A DNA stretch of 31,932 nucleotides from JBAPUB01 sp049282455 (GTDB lineage: Bacteria > Actinomycetota > Actinomycetes > JAHEKZ01): assembly GCA_049282455.1 (NCBI GenBank), contig JBAPUB010000103.1:1-31932 (forward strand), in the 5' to 3' direction. Positions 7,324-15,277 of the stretch are shown here, piece by piece (the first letter of the stretch is position 1; every line of letters starts with the position of its first letter). The notes under the pieces were generated by a model, which saw nothing but the letters and a program-made list of their open reading frames with translations, was not told the origin of the DNA and did not search any database. The translations under genes and the position numbers were made by a program.

Positions 7324-8162
7324 GACACACCTCCGGGTTCAGGAACGACCAGGCCGAGCTCGCTGAGGTCAGCGAACGGTTCGCTGATGCTGCACGAGCC
7401 AAGGCTTCGGTAGACGCTGCGCAGACTCGGAACCGACGCCGCCGAAAGCGCCTCGAGCAGTGGTCCGGTGTTGCTGGTGGACAGCAGCGACACCGCGTCC
7501 TGCACCGATCCACCGTCGAGGGCGGACGCCGTGGCCGCGAGAGTGTTGAGGAAGCCGTGCTGGTGGGCGCCCGTCGCGGCGTCGGTATGAGGAAGCGCCC
7601 GGTGCAGCCCAGCGGTCAGCTTGAAGGGCAGCCGCCGGACCGCGCATCCGTGCAGGAACGTCGCCAGCTGACGTGCGTCCGGGACGTCGGCGGGCTGCGG
7701 TCCGCACCGGAACTTCACGGCCTCGACCCCGTCGTCGCTGACGACGTCCAGAGCGTCGACCAGCTCGGGGGAGCCAGGGAGCTCGAGGAAGGTCAGGGCG
7801 GTGAACTCCAGGGCGTCGAGGGTGAGCTCGACGGCGCGAACGAGGTGCTCGGCCGGCAGTCGCAGCTCGTACTGCACCGGGCGCAGCCACCGTTGGTCGG
7901 CCAGCAGGTCACGGGCTTGGACCAGCGACCCCAGCCCGTGGTCGGCGACCACGCCGATGGCCAGGTCGTCGGCGACCTCCACCAGGTCCAAGACGGTGGC
8001 GATGCTCGACGCGGGGAGCAGCAGGGGTCCCACGAGTGGCTCGAGCGGCGAGTCCCGGTAGCCCCTGTGGGCGCCGAGGGCCTCGGCCAGCGGGGCGTTC
8101 CCTGGGGGGTACACCGCAGCGTCGTCGATCAGGTGGTCGGTGAGTCCGGCAAGGGTTGACAC
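7320..8162 (-). CDS. Unrecognised conserved-looking protein coupled to fahA
   Basis: 280 residues from the GTG at 8162 (a GTG three codons earlier at 8171 is the alternative; the -10-like TAGCGT lies 7 bases before 8162 and would overlap the earlier codon). I do not recognise the family. Short hydrophobic strands recur with intervening helices (GPLLLPAS, AIGVVADHG, VQYELRLP, LTFLELPG, VEAVKFRCG, PFKLTAGLH, HGFLNTLAA), which looks like an alpha/beta barrel. LTAGLHRA and KFRCG could be active-site loops. It overlaps fahA by 4 bases and is divergent from hmgA, so it belongs to homogentisate catabolism. It is not a GST- or DinB-type isomerase by eye. Maleylacetoacetate isomerase is otherwise absent here, so that role is a hypothesis. 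Confidence 0.85.
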   Translation of the reverse strand: MSTLAGLTDHLIDDAAVYPPGNAPLAEALGAHRGYRDSPLEPLVGPLLLPASSIATVLDLVEVADDLAIGVVADHGLGSLVQARDLLADQRWLRPVQYELRLPAEHLVRAVELTLDALEFTALTFLELPGSPELVDALDVVSDDGVEAVKFRCGPQPADVPDARQLATFLHGCAVRRLPFKLTAGLHRALPHTDAATGAHQHGFLNTLAATASALDGGSVQDAVSLLSTSNTGPLLEALSAASVPSLRSVYRSLGSCSISEPFADLSELGLVVPEPGGVS

Positions 8163-8169
8163 CCGGCGC

Positions 8170-8175
8170 ACGCTA
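8170..8175 (-). promoter_or_regulatory. Leaderless-type -10 (TAGCGT) of the unknown-fahA operon
   Basis: Minus-strand TAGCGT followed by 7 bases and GTG at 8162. The identical hexamer precedes the metal-binding lipoprotein gene. It supports 8162 over 8171 as the translation start. No good -35 was seen. Confidence 0.45.
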
Positions 8176-8257
8176 GCCGATGGTGGTTTGAGCGGTACAC
8201 CAAGACCCGATTACTGGACACCACCTGGCACAACATCAGGACTGCGAGGCGAACGGC

Positions 8258-9430
8258 ATGCCGTACTACCGGTCGGTGGGTGAGATCCCCCGGAAGCGTC
8301 ATGTGCAGTTCCGCCGCCCCGACGGTGGGCTGTACGCCGAGGAGCTGATGGGGCAGGAGGGCTTCTCCAGCGTCTCCGCGCTGCTGTACCACCGACACCT
8401 CCCCACGGCGATCGTCGCGGCCCAGGCCTGGACCTCCAGGCCGCAGGACGCTGTCGCAAACCACCCGCTGCTGCCCCGCCACGTACGAGCGCACAAGCTC
8501 GACCCCGGTGCCGGTGCCGACGCCGTGACCGGCCGACAGCTGCTGTTCTCCAACGCAGACGTCGCTATGTCGTACGTCGCCGCCACGGCAACGTCACCGC
8601 TCTACCGCAACGCCGTCGGGGACGAGGTCCTGTACGTCGAGTCGGGTCACGGCAGCATCGAGACCGTCTTCGGTGTCCTCGAGGCCACCCCCGGCGACTA
8701 CGTCGTGCTTCCGACGTCGACGACGTACCGGGTGGTGCCCGCCGTCACCGACCCGCTGCGACTGCTCGTCGTCGAGGCCTCCGGTCACGTGGGTCCTCCG
8801 GCGCGCTACCTGTCCAAGCAAGGTCAGTTCCTCGAGCACTCGCCGTTCTGCGAGCGCGACCTCCGGGGACCAACCGAGCCGCTGCTCGTCGACGCGACCG
8901 ACGTCGAGGTGATCGTCAGGCAACGGCAGGGGTACACGCGCTACACCTACGCCCACCACCCGTTCGACGTCGTCGGCTGGGACGGTGCCCAGTACCCGTA
9001 CGCGTTGTCCATCCACGACTTCGAGCCGATCACCGGACGCCTGCACCAGCCACCGACGGTGCACCAGACCTTCGCCGGTCCCAGCTTCGTGATCTGCTCG
9101 TTCGTGCCGCGTCTGTTCGACTACCACCCCGACTCGATCCCGGCGCCCTACAACCACGCGAACGTCGACTCCGACGAGGTCTTGTTCTACTGCGGCGGCG
9201 ACTTCATGAGCCGAAAGGGCGCCGGCATCGAGCAGGGGTCGCTGACCTTGCACCCGAGTGGCTTCACCCACGGGCCGCAGCCAGGCAGTGTCGAGGCGAG
9301 CATCGGACGTCTCGCGACCGACGAGCTGGCGGTGATGGTCGACACGTTCCGTCCGCTGGACCTCGGCCCTGCTGCGCTCGAGGCCGAGGACACGCAGTAC
9401 CCGTGGACCTGGTCGGGGCGCACGCTCTAG
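8258..9430 (+). CDS. hmgA: Homogentisate 1,2-dioxygenase
   Basis: 390 residues; EC 1.13.11.5, opening the homogentisate ring to maleylacetoacetate. The start MPYYRSVGEIPRKRH is typical of bacterial members. The cupin Fe(II) site lies in the C-terminal half: His300 and Glu307 in PYNHANVDSDEVLFYCGGDF, and His332/His338 in LHPSGFTHGPQPG, the latter pair spaced as the two conserved histidines of the human enzyme. It is divergent from the unknown gene and fahA, with an 86-96 base shared promoter region. A weak GAGG precedes the ATG. Its stop TAG shares a CTAG palindrome with the stop of the convergent aminotransferase gene. Confidence 0.96.
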   Translation: MPYYRSVGEIPRKRHVQFRRPDGGLYAEELMGQEGFSSVSALLYHRHLPTAIVAAQAWTSRPQDAVANHPLLPRHVRAHKLDPGAGADAVTGRQLLFSNADVAMSYVAATATSPLYRNAVGDEVLYVESGHGSIETVFGVLEATPGDYVVLPTSTTYRVVPAVTDPLRLLVVEASGHVGPPARYLSKQGQFLEHSPFCERDLRGPTEPLLVDATDVEVIVRQRQGYTRYTYAHHPFDVVGWDGAQYPYALSIHDFEPITGRLHQPPTVHQTFAGPSFVICSFVPRLFDYHPDSIPAPYNHANVDSDEVLFYCGGDFMSRKGAGIEQGSLTLHPSGFTHGPQPGSVEASIGRLATDELAVMVDTFRPLDLGPAALEAEDTQYPWTWSGRTL

Positions 9431-11169
9431 GACGAGTTGGACCGGTCGGGCACCAGGCAGGCCGACGGCAGCTCGAACCACCGGAGTGCGTCGAAGTCGG
9501 CGGACAGCGACGCTGCAGGGTCGTCGTACGGCCCGGAGTCGGCGCGTTCGGCAGCCAGGGCCCTCGCGTGGTCCAGGTAGCCGGCCAGCTCTGACTCGTC
9601 GGCGCGTAGTCCGCGCAACGGGTACGTCATGCGTCCCGTCTGGTCGTAGCCGACGTCGGTGAGGCGAAGCATCGAGTCCGCTGCGCTCGGCCTTCGGTGG
9701 TGCCACAGGCCGGTTGCGGGGTCGAACCGGTAGTCGCGCAGAAACAGGTGTCCGTGCTCGGCGACGAACTCCACCGCGCGAAGGATCGAGGCGAAGACCT
9801 GCTCGCCGATGAAGTAGTTGAAGTTCACCCGCACCCAGCCGGGCTTGATCCCCTCGCAACCCCCCGTGATCTCGCGCTCGTACTCATGGGACCGTTCGAC
9901 GTCGATGCCCAAAAGCGCATGCCCGTACGGTCCGGCGCACGAGCAGCCACCTCGGGCTTGGACGCCGAAGAGGTCGTCGAGCAGGCTCACCACCGCGTTG
10001 TGGTGCAGGTACCTGCCACCGGGGCGACGTACGACGAAGGAGACGATCGACAGGCGGTCGGCGTCGGTGTTCCCGAGGATCTGGAGCGACGGCACCTGGC
10101 TCCAGGACGCGATGGCCCGCTTCACGTAGTCGGTCTCGTGCGCTGCGATCACCGTGGTGCCCACGGCGTCCTTCAGCTGGAACACCAGACCAGCGCGGAT
10201 GGACTCGACGATGGCCGGTGTTCCGCCTTCCTCACGGGCCTGCGGGTCGCTGAGGTAGCGGTGCTCGACGGGGTTCACATAGGCGACCGTGCCGCCTCCG
10301 ACGACGTCGGGGACCCGGTTGGTCAGCAGCGCCTTGCGCACGGCCAGCACCCCTGGTGTCCCGGGACCACCGACGAACTTGTGCGGGGACAGCACGATGG
10401 CGTCCTTGTAGGCCGCGGGGTCGCCGCCGTCCGGGGCGTCCATCCCGATGTCGATGTAGGGACCGGCTGCCGCGAAGTCCCAGATGGCCAGGGCCTCGTA
10501 GCGGTGCAGGAGGGCCGAGATTCCGTAGGTGTCGCTCACGATCCCCGTGACGTTGCTGGCTGCGCTGAAGGCCCCGATCCGAAGGCGTCGCTCCCGGTAC
10601 AGCGAGAGCTGGTGCTCGAGGGCGGCCTGGTCGATGTGGCCGTCGGCGTCCTCGGGGATGCGCACGACGTCGCAGATCGACTCGCGCCACGGGAGCTCGT
10701 TCGAGTGGTGCTCGAAGGGTCCGACGAACACCACGGGTCGTTCGTCAGGGGGGATCGACGCGCTCAGGTGGTAGCGGTCCTCCAGCTCCGAGGGGATCCG
10801 CAGCCCCAGGACGCCGATGAGCCGGTCGATCGCGCCGGTGGCGCCCGACCCGGCGAAGATTACCGCGACGTCGTCGCCAGCATGGATCGAGTGTCGGATG
10901 AGGGTCCGTGCATCCTCGCGCAGGGCTGTGGTCTGGCGACCGGTGGTGCTGCTCTCGGTGTGCGTGTTGGCGTACCGGGGGAGCACCTCGTCGCGGATGA
11001 AGGTCTCGATGAAGCCGAGCGCGCGTCCGCTGGCCGTGTAGTCGGCGTAGGTGACCCGTCGGCGCCCGTAGGGGCCTTCGACGGCCGCGTCGTCGCCGAT
11101 CACGAAGGATCGGATGGCCCCGAGCAGAGGCGGCTCGGGAAGGTTCGGGTCACGATCGGGGATCTGCAC
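9427..11169 (-). CDS. Class V PLP-dependent aminotransferase / cysteine-desulfurase-like protein
   Basis: 580 residues. Fold-type I PLP enzyme of the class V group. The Schiff-base lysine is Lys264 in LSPHKFVGGPGTPGVL, the PLP-pairing acid is probably Asp231 (AIWDFAAAG), and the phosphate-binding region is FAGSGATGAIDRL (105-117). A GGCSCAGPYGH loop (Cys409, Cys411) sits where SufS/Csd enzymes carry their persulfide cysteine, so sulfur transfer is possible. It is much longer than a 400-residue desulfurase, with an extra ~100-residue C-terminal tail. The GTG start at 11169 has a strong AGGAGGG on the minus strand just upstream. It is convergent with hmgA. Substrate unknown; a hydrolase or lyase of the kynureninase type is also possible. 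Confidence 0.88.
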   Translation of the reverse strand: MQIPDRDPNLPEPPLLGAIRSFVIGDDAAVEGPYGRRRVTYADYTASGRALGFIETFIRDEVLPRYANTHTESSTTGRQTTALREDARTLIRHSIHAGDDVAVIFAGSGATGAIDRLIGVLGLRIPSELEDRYHLSASIPPDERPVVFVGPFEHHSNELPWRESICDVVRIPEDADGHIDQAALEHQLSLYRERRLRIGAFSAASNVTGIVSDTYGISALLHRYEALAIWDFAAAGPYIDIGMDAPDGGDPAAYKDAIVLSPHKFVGGPGTPGVLAVRKALLTNRVPDVVGGGTVAYVNPVEHRYLSDPQAREEGGTPAIVESIRAGLVFQLKDAVGTTVIAAHETDYVKRAIASWSQVPSLQILGNTDADRLSIVSFVVRRPGGRYLHHNAVVSLLDDLFGVQARGGCSCAGPYGHALLGIDVERSHEYEREITGGCEGIKPGWVRVNFNYFIGEQVFASILRAVEFVAEHGHLFLRDYRFDPATGLWHHRRPSAADSMLRLTDVGYDQTGRMTYPLRGLRADESELAGYLDHARALAAERADSGPYDDPAASLSADFDALRWFELPSACLVPDRSNSS

Positions 11170-11245
11170 CCGACTGCCCTCCTTCGGTGGCCGCCAGGGC
11201 CATCCTGCCAGGGTCCGGGGCCTCGGGTTCCGCTATGTGGGCGGC

Positions 11246-11299
11246 CGGTCAAGGATCGGGCGGTAGCGGTCGAAGACCAGGGGAGAGCATGCTTGACCG
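11246..11299 (+). promoter_or_regulatory. Structured leader upstream of the GH18 gene
   Basis: In the longest intergenic stretch (11170-11317), CGGTCAAG (11246-11253) pairs with CTTGACCG (11292-11299). Inside the loop is a small hairpin GGTCGAAGACC (11268-11278). The outer stem ends 4 bases before the ribosome-binding site GGAGG (11304-11308). It may be an mRNA element or paired operator half-sites. I see no match to the c-di-AMP riboswitch consensus. Nothing else is apparent in this stretch. Confidence 0.3.
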
Positions 11300-11317
11300 A
11301 CCTGGAGGCAGTCCCTC

Positions 11318-13042
11318 GTGTTGCTTCGCATTCCCCGGCTCACCCGGACCTTCGGGGTAGGGCTGGCGCTCACGGTTGCCGGGTCGACCCTGGCTCTGAT
11401 GGCTCCGGACGTGGCCCAGGGGGCCGCCCAGACGCCCGCACCCCGACCGATCGTGACCGGCTGGATGCCGTACTGGATGCCCTCGACCTCGACCTCCTCG
11501 GTGGTCGACCATGCGCAGCTGTTCGACGAGGCGTCGCCGTTCCTCCTGCAGACCACGTCGACCACGGGAATCACCTTCCAGGGGTCAGCCTCGACGCTCG
11601 CTTCCATGGTCACGTCGCTTCACAACGCGGGCGTGAAGGTCGTTCCGACCCTGACCACGAGCCTGGACGCAGACCAGTTCGCCAACCTGCTGAAAGACCG
11701 GAGCCGCCGCAACGCGCACGCCCGGGCGATCGCCAACCTGGCCCAGAGGTTCGGGGTCGACGGGATCGACCTGGACTACGAGACCATCAACTTCGGCAGT
11801 AACGCAGCTCGCGACGTCGTCCGGGCCAAGTACCCGCTGCTGCTCGCGCGCCTGGACCACCTGCTGGCGAGGAACGGGATGGTCAGCTCGGTGACGGTGC
11901 CGCCCCGGCGTGCCAACTCCGACCCGAACTGGTGGGTCTTCGACTACCCCGCGCTCGGTGCGGTCACCGACAGGTTCCGCATCATGACCTACGACTACAG
12001 CTGGAGTGGGGGAGCCCCGGGCCCGATGGCGCCGAAGAGCTGGGTCGACACCGTTCTCGCGTACGCGGTCACCCAGGTGGCGCCGTCCAAGATCTCGTTC
12101 GGGCTCCCGGCCTATGGCCGCGACTGGTTCGTGCGCGCCGTCTCGGGCAGGTGTCCGTCGTCGGCCAAGGCGTCGCTGTCGCGCACCACGACGGGGATGC
12201 AGGACTTCGCAGCGTCAATCGGAGTCACACCGACCTGGAACGCCGCGGGGACGAGTCGAACGTTCACCTACCGGACGCGATACCACTCGGGTGGCAGCAG
12301 CTGCGTAGCCAAGCGCGCGGTCTGGTTCGACGACGCGCACTCTGTGGCGTCCAAGCTTCCCCTCGTCGAGAAGTACGGTCTTCGGGGCGTGGCAATCTGG
12401 GCCCTGGGCAACGAGTCCGCGCCGACCTGGACCAAGATCAACGACTACGCCGTGGCTCACGCGGTGAAGACGGCGAAGCTGCACGTGAGTGCGCCAACGT
12501 CGGTCACCTACGGTCAGGCTGCCGACGTCCAGGGCACCGTCACCGTTGCGGGCGCTGTGGCTGCGGGAGCCAAGGTCACCTTGTGGCGCCGGCCTCCAGG
12601 CGGAACCTGGACCGAGGTGGGCGCCCAAGCGTCCGACGGCACCGGAGCGGTGAGCTTCGCCGTCGTCCCACGCCACCATGTCGACTTCAGGCTCACCACC
12701 CCTGCGACCTGGGCCCACACTCGTGCCAGAAGCGCAGCCGCTTCGACACGCGTGGACTTCGCCGTGAAGGTTGCGACCACGAATGCCCGGATCGCGGTGG
12801 GGTCGAAGTCGTACGTGCTCACCGGCGCCGTCACCCCGGCCGTGGCTGGGACCGTGGTCCAGCGTCAGCGACTGGTGGACGGCGCGTGGGTGCCCAGGGG
12901 TACCCAGACCGTGGACAGTCTGGGTCAGTTCAGCTTCACGGTGCGTACCCGCACCGCAGGGGTTCGCACGCTGCGTGTGGTGGCCCTGCCCGGTGCTCTC
13001 GACGCCGGGCACAGCTCGCGCATCGTCTTGACGGTGGCCTGA
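11318..13042 (+). CDS. Secreted glycoside hydrolase family 18 protein with C-terminal Ig-like repeats
   Basis: 574 residues. Signal peptide about 1-36 (FGVGLALTVAGSTLALMA, cleavage near AQGA). The GH18 catalytic domain spans about 45-375, with the DxxDxDxE motif at 148-155 (DGIDLDYE, acid Glu155) and a barrel strand RIMTYDYSWSGG. It resembles SleL/YaaH-type N-acetylglucosaminidases that cleave beta-1,4 bonds in peptidoglycan or chitin more than classical chitinases. Two beta-rich domains follow (about 385-475 and 485-574), each opening with a VTYGQ or VGSKSYVLTG type strand, probably Ig-like modules for wall or substrate contact. GTG start 11318 with GGAGG 9 bases upstream. Function in wall remodelling is inference. 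Confidence 0.92.
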   Translation: MLLRIPRLTRTFGVGLALTVAGSTLALMAPDVAQGAAQTPAPRPIVTGWMPYWMPSTSTSSVVDHAQLFDEASPFLLQTTSTTGITFQGSASTLASMVTSLHNAGVKVVPTLTTSLDADQFANLLKDRSRRNAHARAIANLAQRFGVDGIDLDYETINFGSNAARDVVRAKYPLLLARLDHLLARNGMVSSVTVPPRRANSDPNWWVFDYPALGAVTDRFRIMTYDYSWSGGAPGPMAPKSWVDTVLAYAVTQVAPSKISFGLPAYGRDWFVRAVSGRCPSSAKASLSRTTTGMQDFAASIGVTPTWNAAGTSRTFTYRTRYHSGGSSCVAKRAVWFDDAHSVASKLPLVEKYGLRGVAIWALGNESAPTWTKINDYAVAHAVKTAKLHVSAPTSVTYGQAADVQGTVTVAGAVAAGAKVTLWRRPPGGTWTEVGAQASDGTGAVSFAVVPRHHVDFRLTTPATWAHTRARSAAASTRVDFAVKVATTNARIAVGSKSYVLTGAVTPAVAGTVVQRQRLVDGAWVPRGTQTVDSLGQFSFTVRTRTAGVRTLRVVALPGALDAGHSSRIVLTVA

Positions 13043-13045
13043 CGC

Positions 13046-13624
13046 TCAGAAGGTCACGGGACTTCCGACGAGCTCGACTCCGGACGACCGCAGCTGCTCG
13101 AGAGCGGAGACGGTGGTCGCCTCGGCCACGGCCGCTGTCAGCGACAGGAGGACGCGTGTCGCGTACCCCTTGCTGACCGCGTCGAGTGCCGTGGCCCGTA
13201 CGCAGTGGTCGGTGGCGATGCCGACCACATCGACGTGAGTGATCTGGTTCCCGTGCAACCAGTCGGACAGCGTGACGCCCTTGGGGTCAGACCCTTCGAA
13301 CCCGGAGTAGGCCGCAGCGAACTCGCCTTTGTCGAAGACAGCTTGGATTCGCTCGGTGGCCAGGTCGGGGTGCAAGGCTGCGCCCGCCGTACCGGCCACG
13401 CAGTGCGCCGGCCAGGTGTCCACGAAGTCGGGCTGCTCCGCGAAGTGGGCGCCAGGGTCTATGTGGTGGTCACGCGTGGCCACGACCGCCGAGTAGTCGT
13501 CTCCGCGCTCTGCCACGTAGGTGCTGATCGCCTCCGCCACCGCGGTCCCGCCCGCGACGGCCAGGGACCCGCCTTCGCAGAAGTCGTTCTGTACGTCGAC
13601 GATCAGCAGGGCTCGTCGGGTCAC
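13046..13624 (-). CDS. pncA: Nicotinamidase
   Basis: 192 residues; isochorismatase-fold amidase that hydrolyses nicotinamide to nicotinate (EC 3.5.1.19). Catalytic triad Asp10 (VDVQNDF), Lys99 (FDKGEF), Cys141 (ATDHCVRATALDA); metal ligands Asp52, His54, His60 and His74 align with those of M. tuberculosis PncA at an offset of three. GTG 13624 is chosen because it overlaps the pncB stop (GTGA) and begins the first strand (RRALLIVDVQNDF); a longer open frame upstream lies within pncB. Translationally coupled with pncB, so nicotinamide can pass straight to the Preiss-Handler route. Convergent with the GH18 gene, 3 bases apart. Confidence 0.96.
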   Translation of the reverse strand: MTRRALLIVDVQNDFCEGGSLAVAGGTAVAEAISTYVAERGDDYSAVVATRDHHIDPGAHFAEQPDFVDTWPAHCVAGTAGAALHPDLATERIQAVFDKGEFAAAYSGFEGSDPKGVTLSDWLHGNQITHVDVVGIATDHCVRATALDAVSKGYATRVLLSLTAAVAEATTVSALEQLRSSGVELVGSPVTF

Positions 13625-14934
13625 TGTTCCTCCTCGAAGACGGTAGGGATCGCCGGGTCCCCGACCGACAGCCGGTGGCCGTCGGGAGGCAGCTCGCTCA
13701 TAGCCTGGGCGTGCCGCCGTCTGGCATCTTCCAGTCCGGCGACGGGCATCAGCTGGCCGCCTCGAACGAACTGGCTGAGCATGGGCCGCTCGTGGTCGCC
13801 GTCGTAGTCGGTGCCGACTCGGATGATCTCCTCGATGGCGGTCCCGTCCGGCGCATGCTTGCGGAACGCCCACTTACGTCCGGCCACGGTCGGCTTGCCC
13901 ACAGACCGCTTGGCCACCCCCAGCAGACGTGCGTCTGCGTCGTTGGTCACCCCTCGGGCCACGAGCTTGTAGACCAGCTCAGCGGTCGGCGCACCGGAGC
14001 CCGTTACCAGCGCCGTGCCCACGCCGTAGCCGTCGGCGGGGGCGGACCCGAGGGCGGCGATGGCGTGCTCGTCGAGGTCGCCGGTCACGACGATGCGGGT
14101 ACTGGTGGCCCCGAGCTCGTCCAGCTGGGAGCGCACGCGTCGGCACTCGTCGGCGAGGTCGCCGGAGTCGATGCGCACACCGCCGAGTGTCGGGCCGGCG
14201 ACAGCGATCCCGGTAGCCACGCCGGTCCTGATGTCGAAGGTGTCGACGAGCAAGGTCGTGGCGGCGCCGAGCGCTGAGACCTGGGACTCGAAGGCCGAGC
14301 GTTCGGTGTCGTGAAGCAATGTGAATGCGTGCGCACTGGTCCCCCGGGTCGGGACCCCGTGACGCCGTCCGGCCTCCAGGTTGGACGTCGACTCGAAGCC
14401 GGTGACGTAGGCAGCTCGCGCCGCCGCGACGGCGGCCTCTTCGTGAGCCCTTCGGGAGCCCATCTCGATGATGGGGCGCCCACGCGAGGCGGACACCATC
14501 CGGGCCCCGGCCGACGCGATGGCGCAGTCGTGGTTGTAGATGGACAGGGCCAGGGTCTCCAGGACCACACACTCCGCGAACGAGCCCTCGACCACGAGAA
14601 GCGGAGAGCCGGGGAAGAAGGTCTCCCCTTCGGGATAGCCCCAAATGTCGCCCTCGAAGTGGTAGTCGGCCAGCCAGGCGAGCGTGTCGTTCTCGACGAC
14701 CGACCGCTCTTCCAGAAATGCCAGCACCTCGTCGTCGAAGGTGAAGCGGGTCAGTGCGTCGAGGAATCTCGCCGCGCCTGCCACGACGCCGTACCGGCGT
14801 CCGGCCGGAAGCCTGCGGCAGAACAGCTCGAACACGCTGCGCCGCCGCCAGGTGCCGTCGCGCAGCGCCGCCTGCAGCATCGTGAGCTCGTAGTGGTCGG
14901 TGTGCAGCGCGGTCGACGATGGAGGTGCAGTCAC
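13621..14934 (-). CDS. pncB: Nicotinate phosphoribosyltransferase
   Basis: 437 residues; converts nicotinate plus PRPP and ATP to nicotinate mononucleotide (EC 6.3.4.21). The N-terminal TDHYELTMLQAAL and the central block with FESTSNLEAGRRHGVPTRGT and the catalytic His202 (GTSAHAF) are diagnostic, followed by IRTGVATGIAVAG and VRIDSGDL in the barrel domain. The GTG start at 14934 has no Shine-Dalgarno but a TAGGCT hexamer 6 bases before it, indicating a leaderless message. Coupled to pncA. It is divergent from clpS, the same arrangement I recall for Rv1330c (pncB1) and clpS in M. tuberculosis. Confidence 0.97.
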   Translation of the reverse strand: MTAPPSSTALHTDHYELTMLQAALRDGTWRRRSVFELFCRRLPAGRRYGVVAGAARFLDALTRFTFDDEVLAFLEERSVVENDTLAWLADYHFEGDIWGYPEGETFFPGSPLLVVEGSFAECVVLETLALSIYNHDCAIASAGARMVSASRGRPIIEMGSRRAHEEAAVAAARAAYVTGFESTSNLEAGRRHGVPTRGTSAHAFTLLHDTERSAFESQVSALGAATTLLVDTFDIRTGVATGIAVAGPTLGGVRIDSGDLADECRRVRSQLDELGATSTRIVVTGDLDEHAIAALGSAPADGYGVGTALVTGSGAPTAELVYKLVARGVTNDADARLLGVAKRSVGKPTVAGRKWAFRKHAPDGTAIEEIIRVGTDYDGDHERPMLSQFVRGGQLMPVAGLEDARRRHAQAMSELPPDGHRLSVGDPAIPTVFEEEQ

Positions 14935-14940
14935 GGAGGA

Positions 14941-14946
14941 AGCCTA
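14941..14946 (-). promoter_or_regulatory. Leaderless-type -10 (TAGGCT) of pncB-pncA
   Basis: Minus-strand TAGGCT, then 6 bases (TCCTCC), then GTG at 14934. Transcription would start on the GTG. Confidence 0.55.
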
Positions 14947-14965
14947 GTGCTGCGCCCGTGCGACC

Positions 14966-15277
14966 ATGGTCGACGTGAGTCTGGCCCCACCGGAAGTCGA
15001 CCGGCCCGACACCGACCGGTTCGCCGAGTCCGTGGTGGCTCCTGACCGCCCGTGGGTGACGATCGTGTGGAACGACCCGGTGAACCTGATGACGTACGTC
15101 ACCTTCGTGCTCCAGGACTACTTCGGATACGACGTCGACAAGGCGACCAGTCTCATGATGCAGGTGCATGAGGAGGGCCGGGCCGTCGTGTCGAACGGCA
15201 CGCGCGAGGAGATGGAACGCGACGTGACGGCCATGCACGGGTACGGGCTGTGGGCGACCTTGCAGCGTGACTCGTGA
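14966..15277 (+). CDS. clpS: ATP-dependent Clp protease adaptor ClpS
   Basis: 103 residues, the usual size. It delivers N-degron substrates to the ClpAP/ClpCP unfoldase. The family core is intact: PWVTIVWNDPVNLMTYV (residues about 31-47) with the Asn-Asp and Met of the N-degron pocket, and the C-terminal GRAVVSNGTREEMERDV plus MHGYGLWATLQ. The first ~28 residues are the variable tail. ATG 14966 is used; no Shine-Dalgarno is visible, and a TAGTGC hexamer at 14945 would leave a very short leader. Its TGA overlaps the GTG of the next gene, so the pair is coupled. Confidence 0.96.
   Translation: MVDVSLAPPEVDRPDTDRFAESVVAPDRPWVTIVWNDPVNLMTYVTFVLQDYFGYDVDKATSLMMQVHEEGRAVVSNGTREEMERDVTAMHGYGLWATLQRDS

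Noticed and set aside
7320..8162. Unknown gene as a DinB-type mycothiol-dependent isomerase
   Set aside because: The helical four-bundle pattern and spaced metal histidines of that family are not seen; strands alternate with helices instead.
11170..11317. c-di-AMP (ydaO) riboswitch before the GH18 gene
   Set aside because: The conserved core elements I know for that class are not present; only simple stems are visible.
9697..11802. 701-codon open frame on the plus strand
   Set aside because: Shadow of the class V aminotransferase on the other strand, running into the GH18 gene; no family features.
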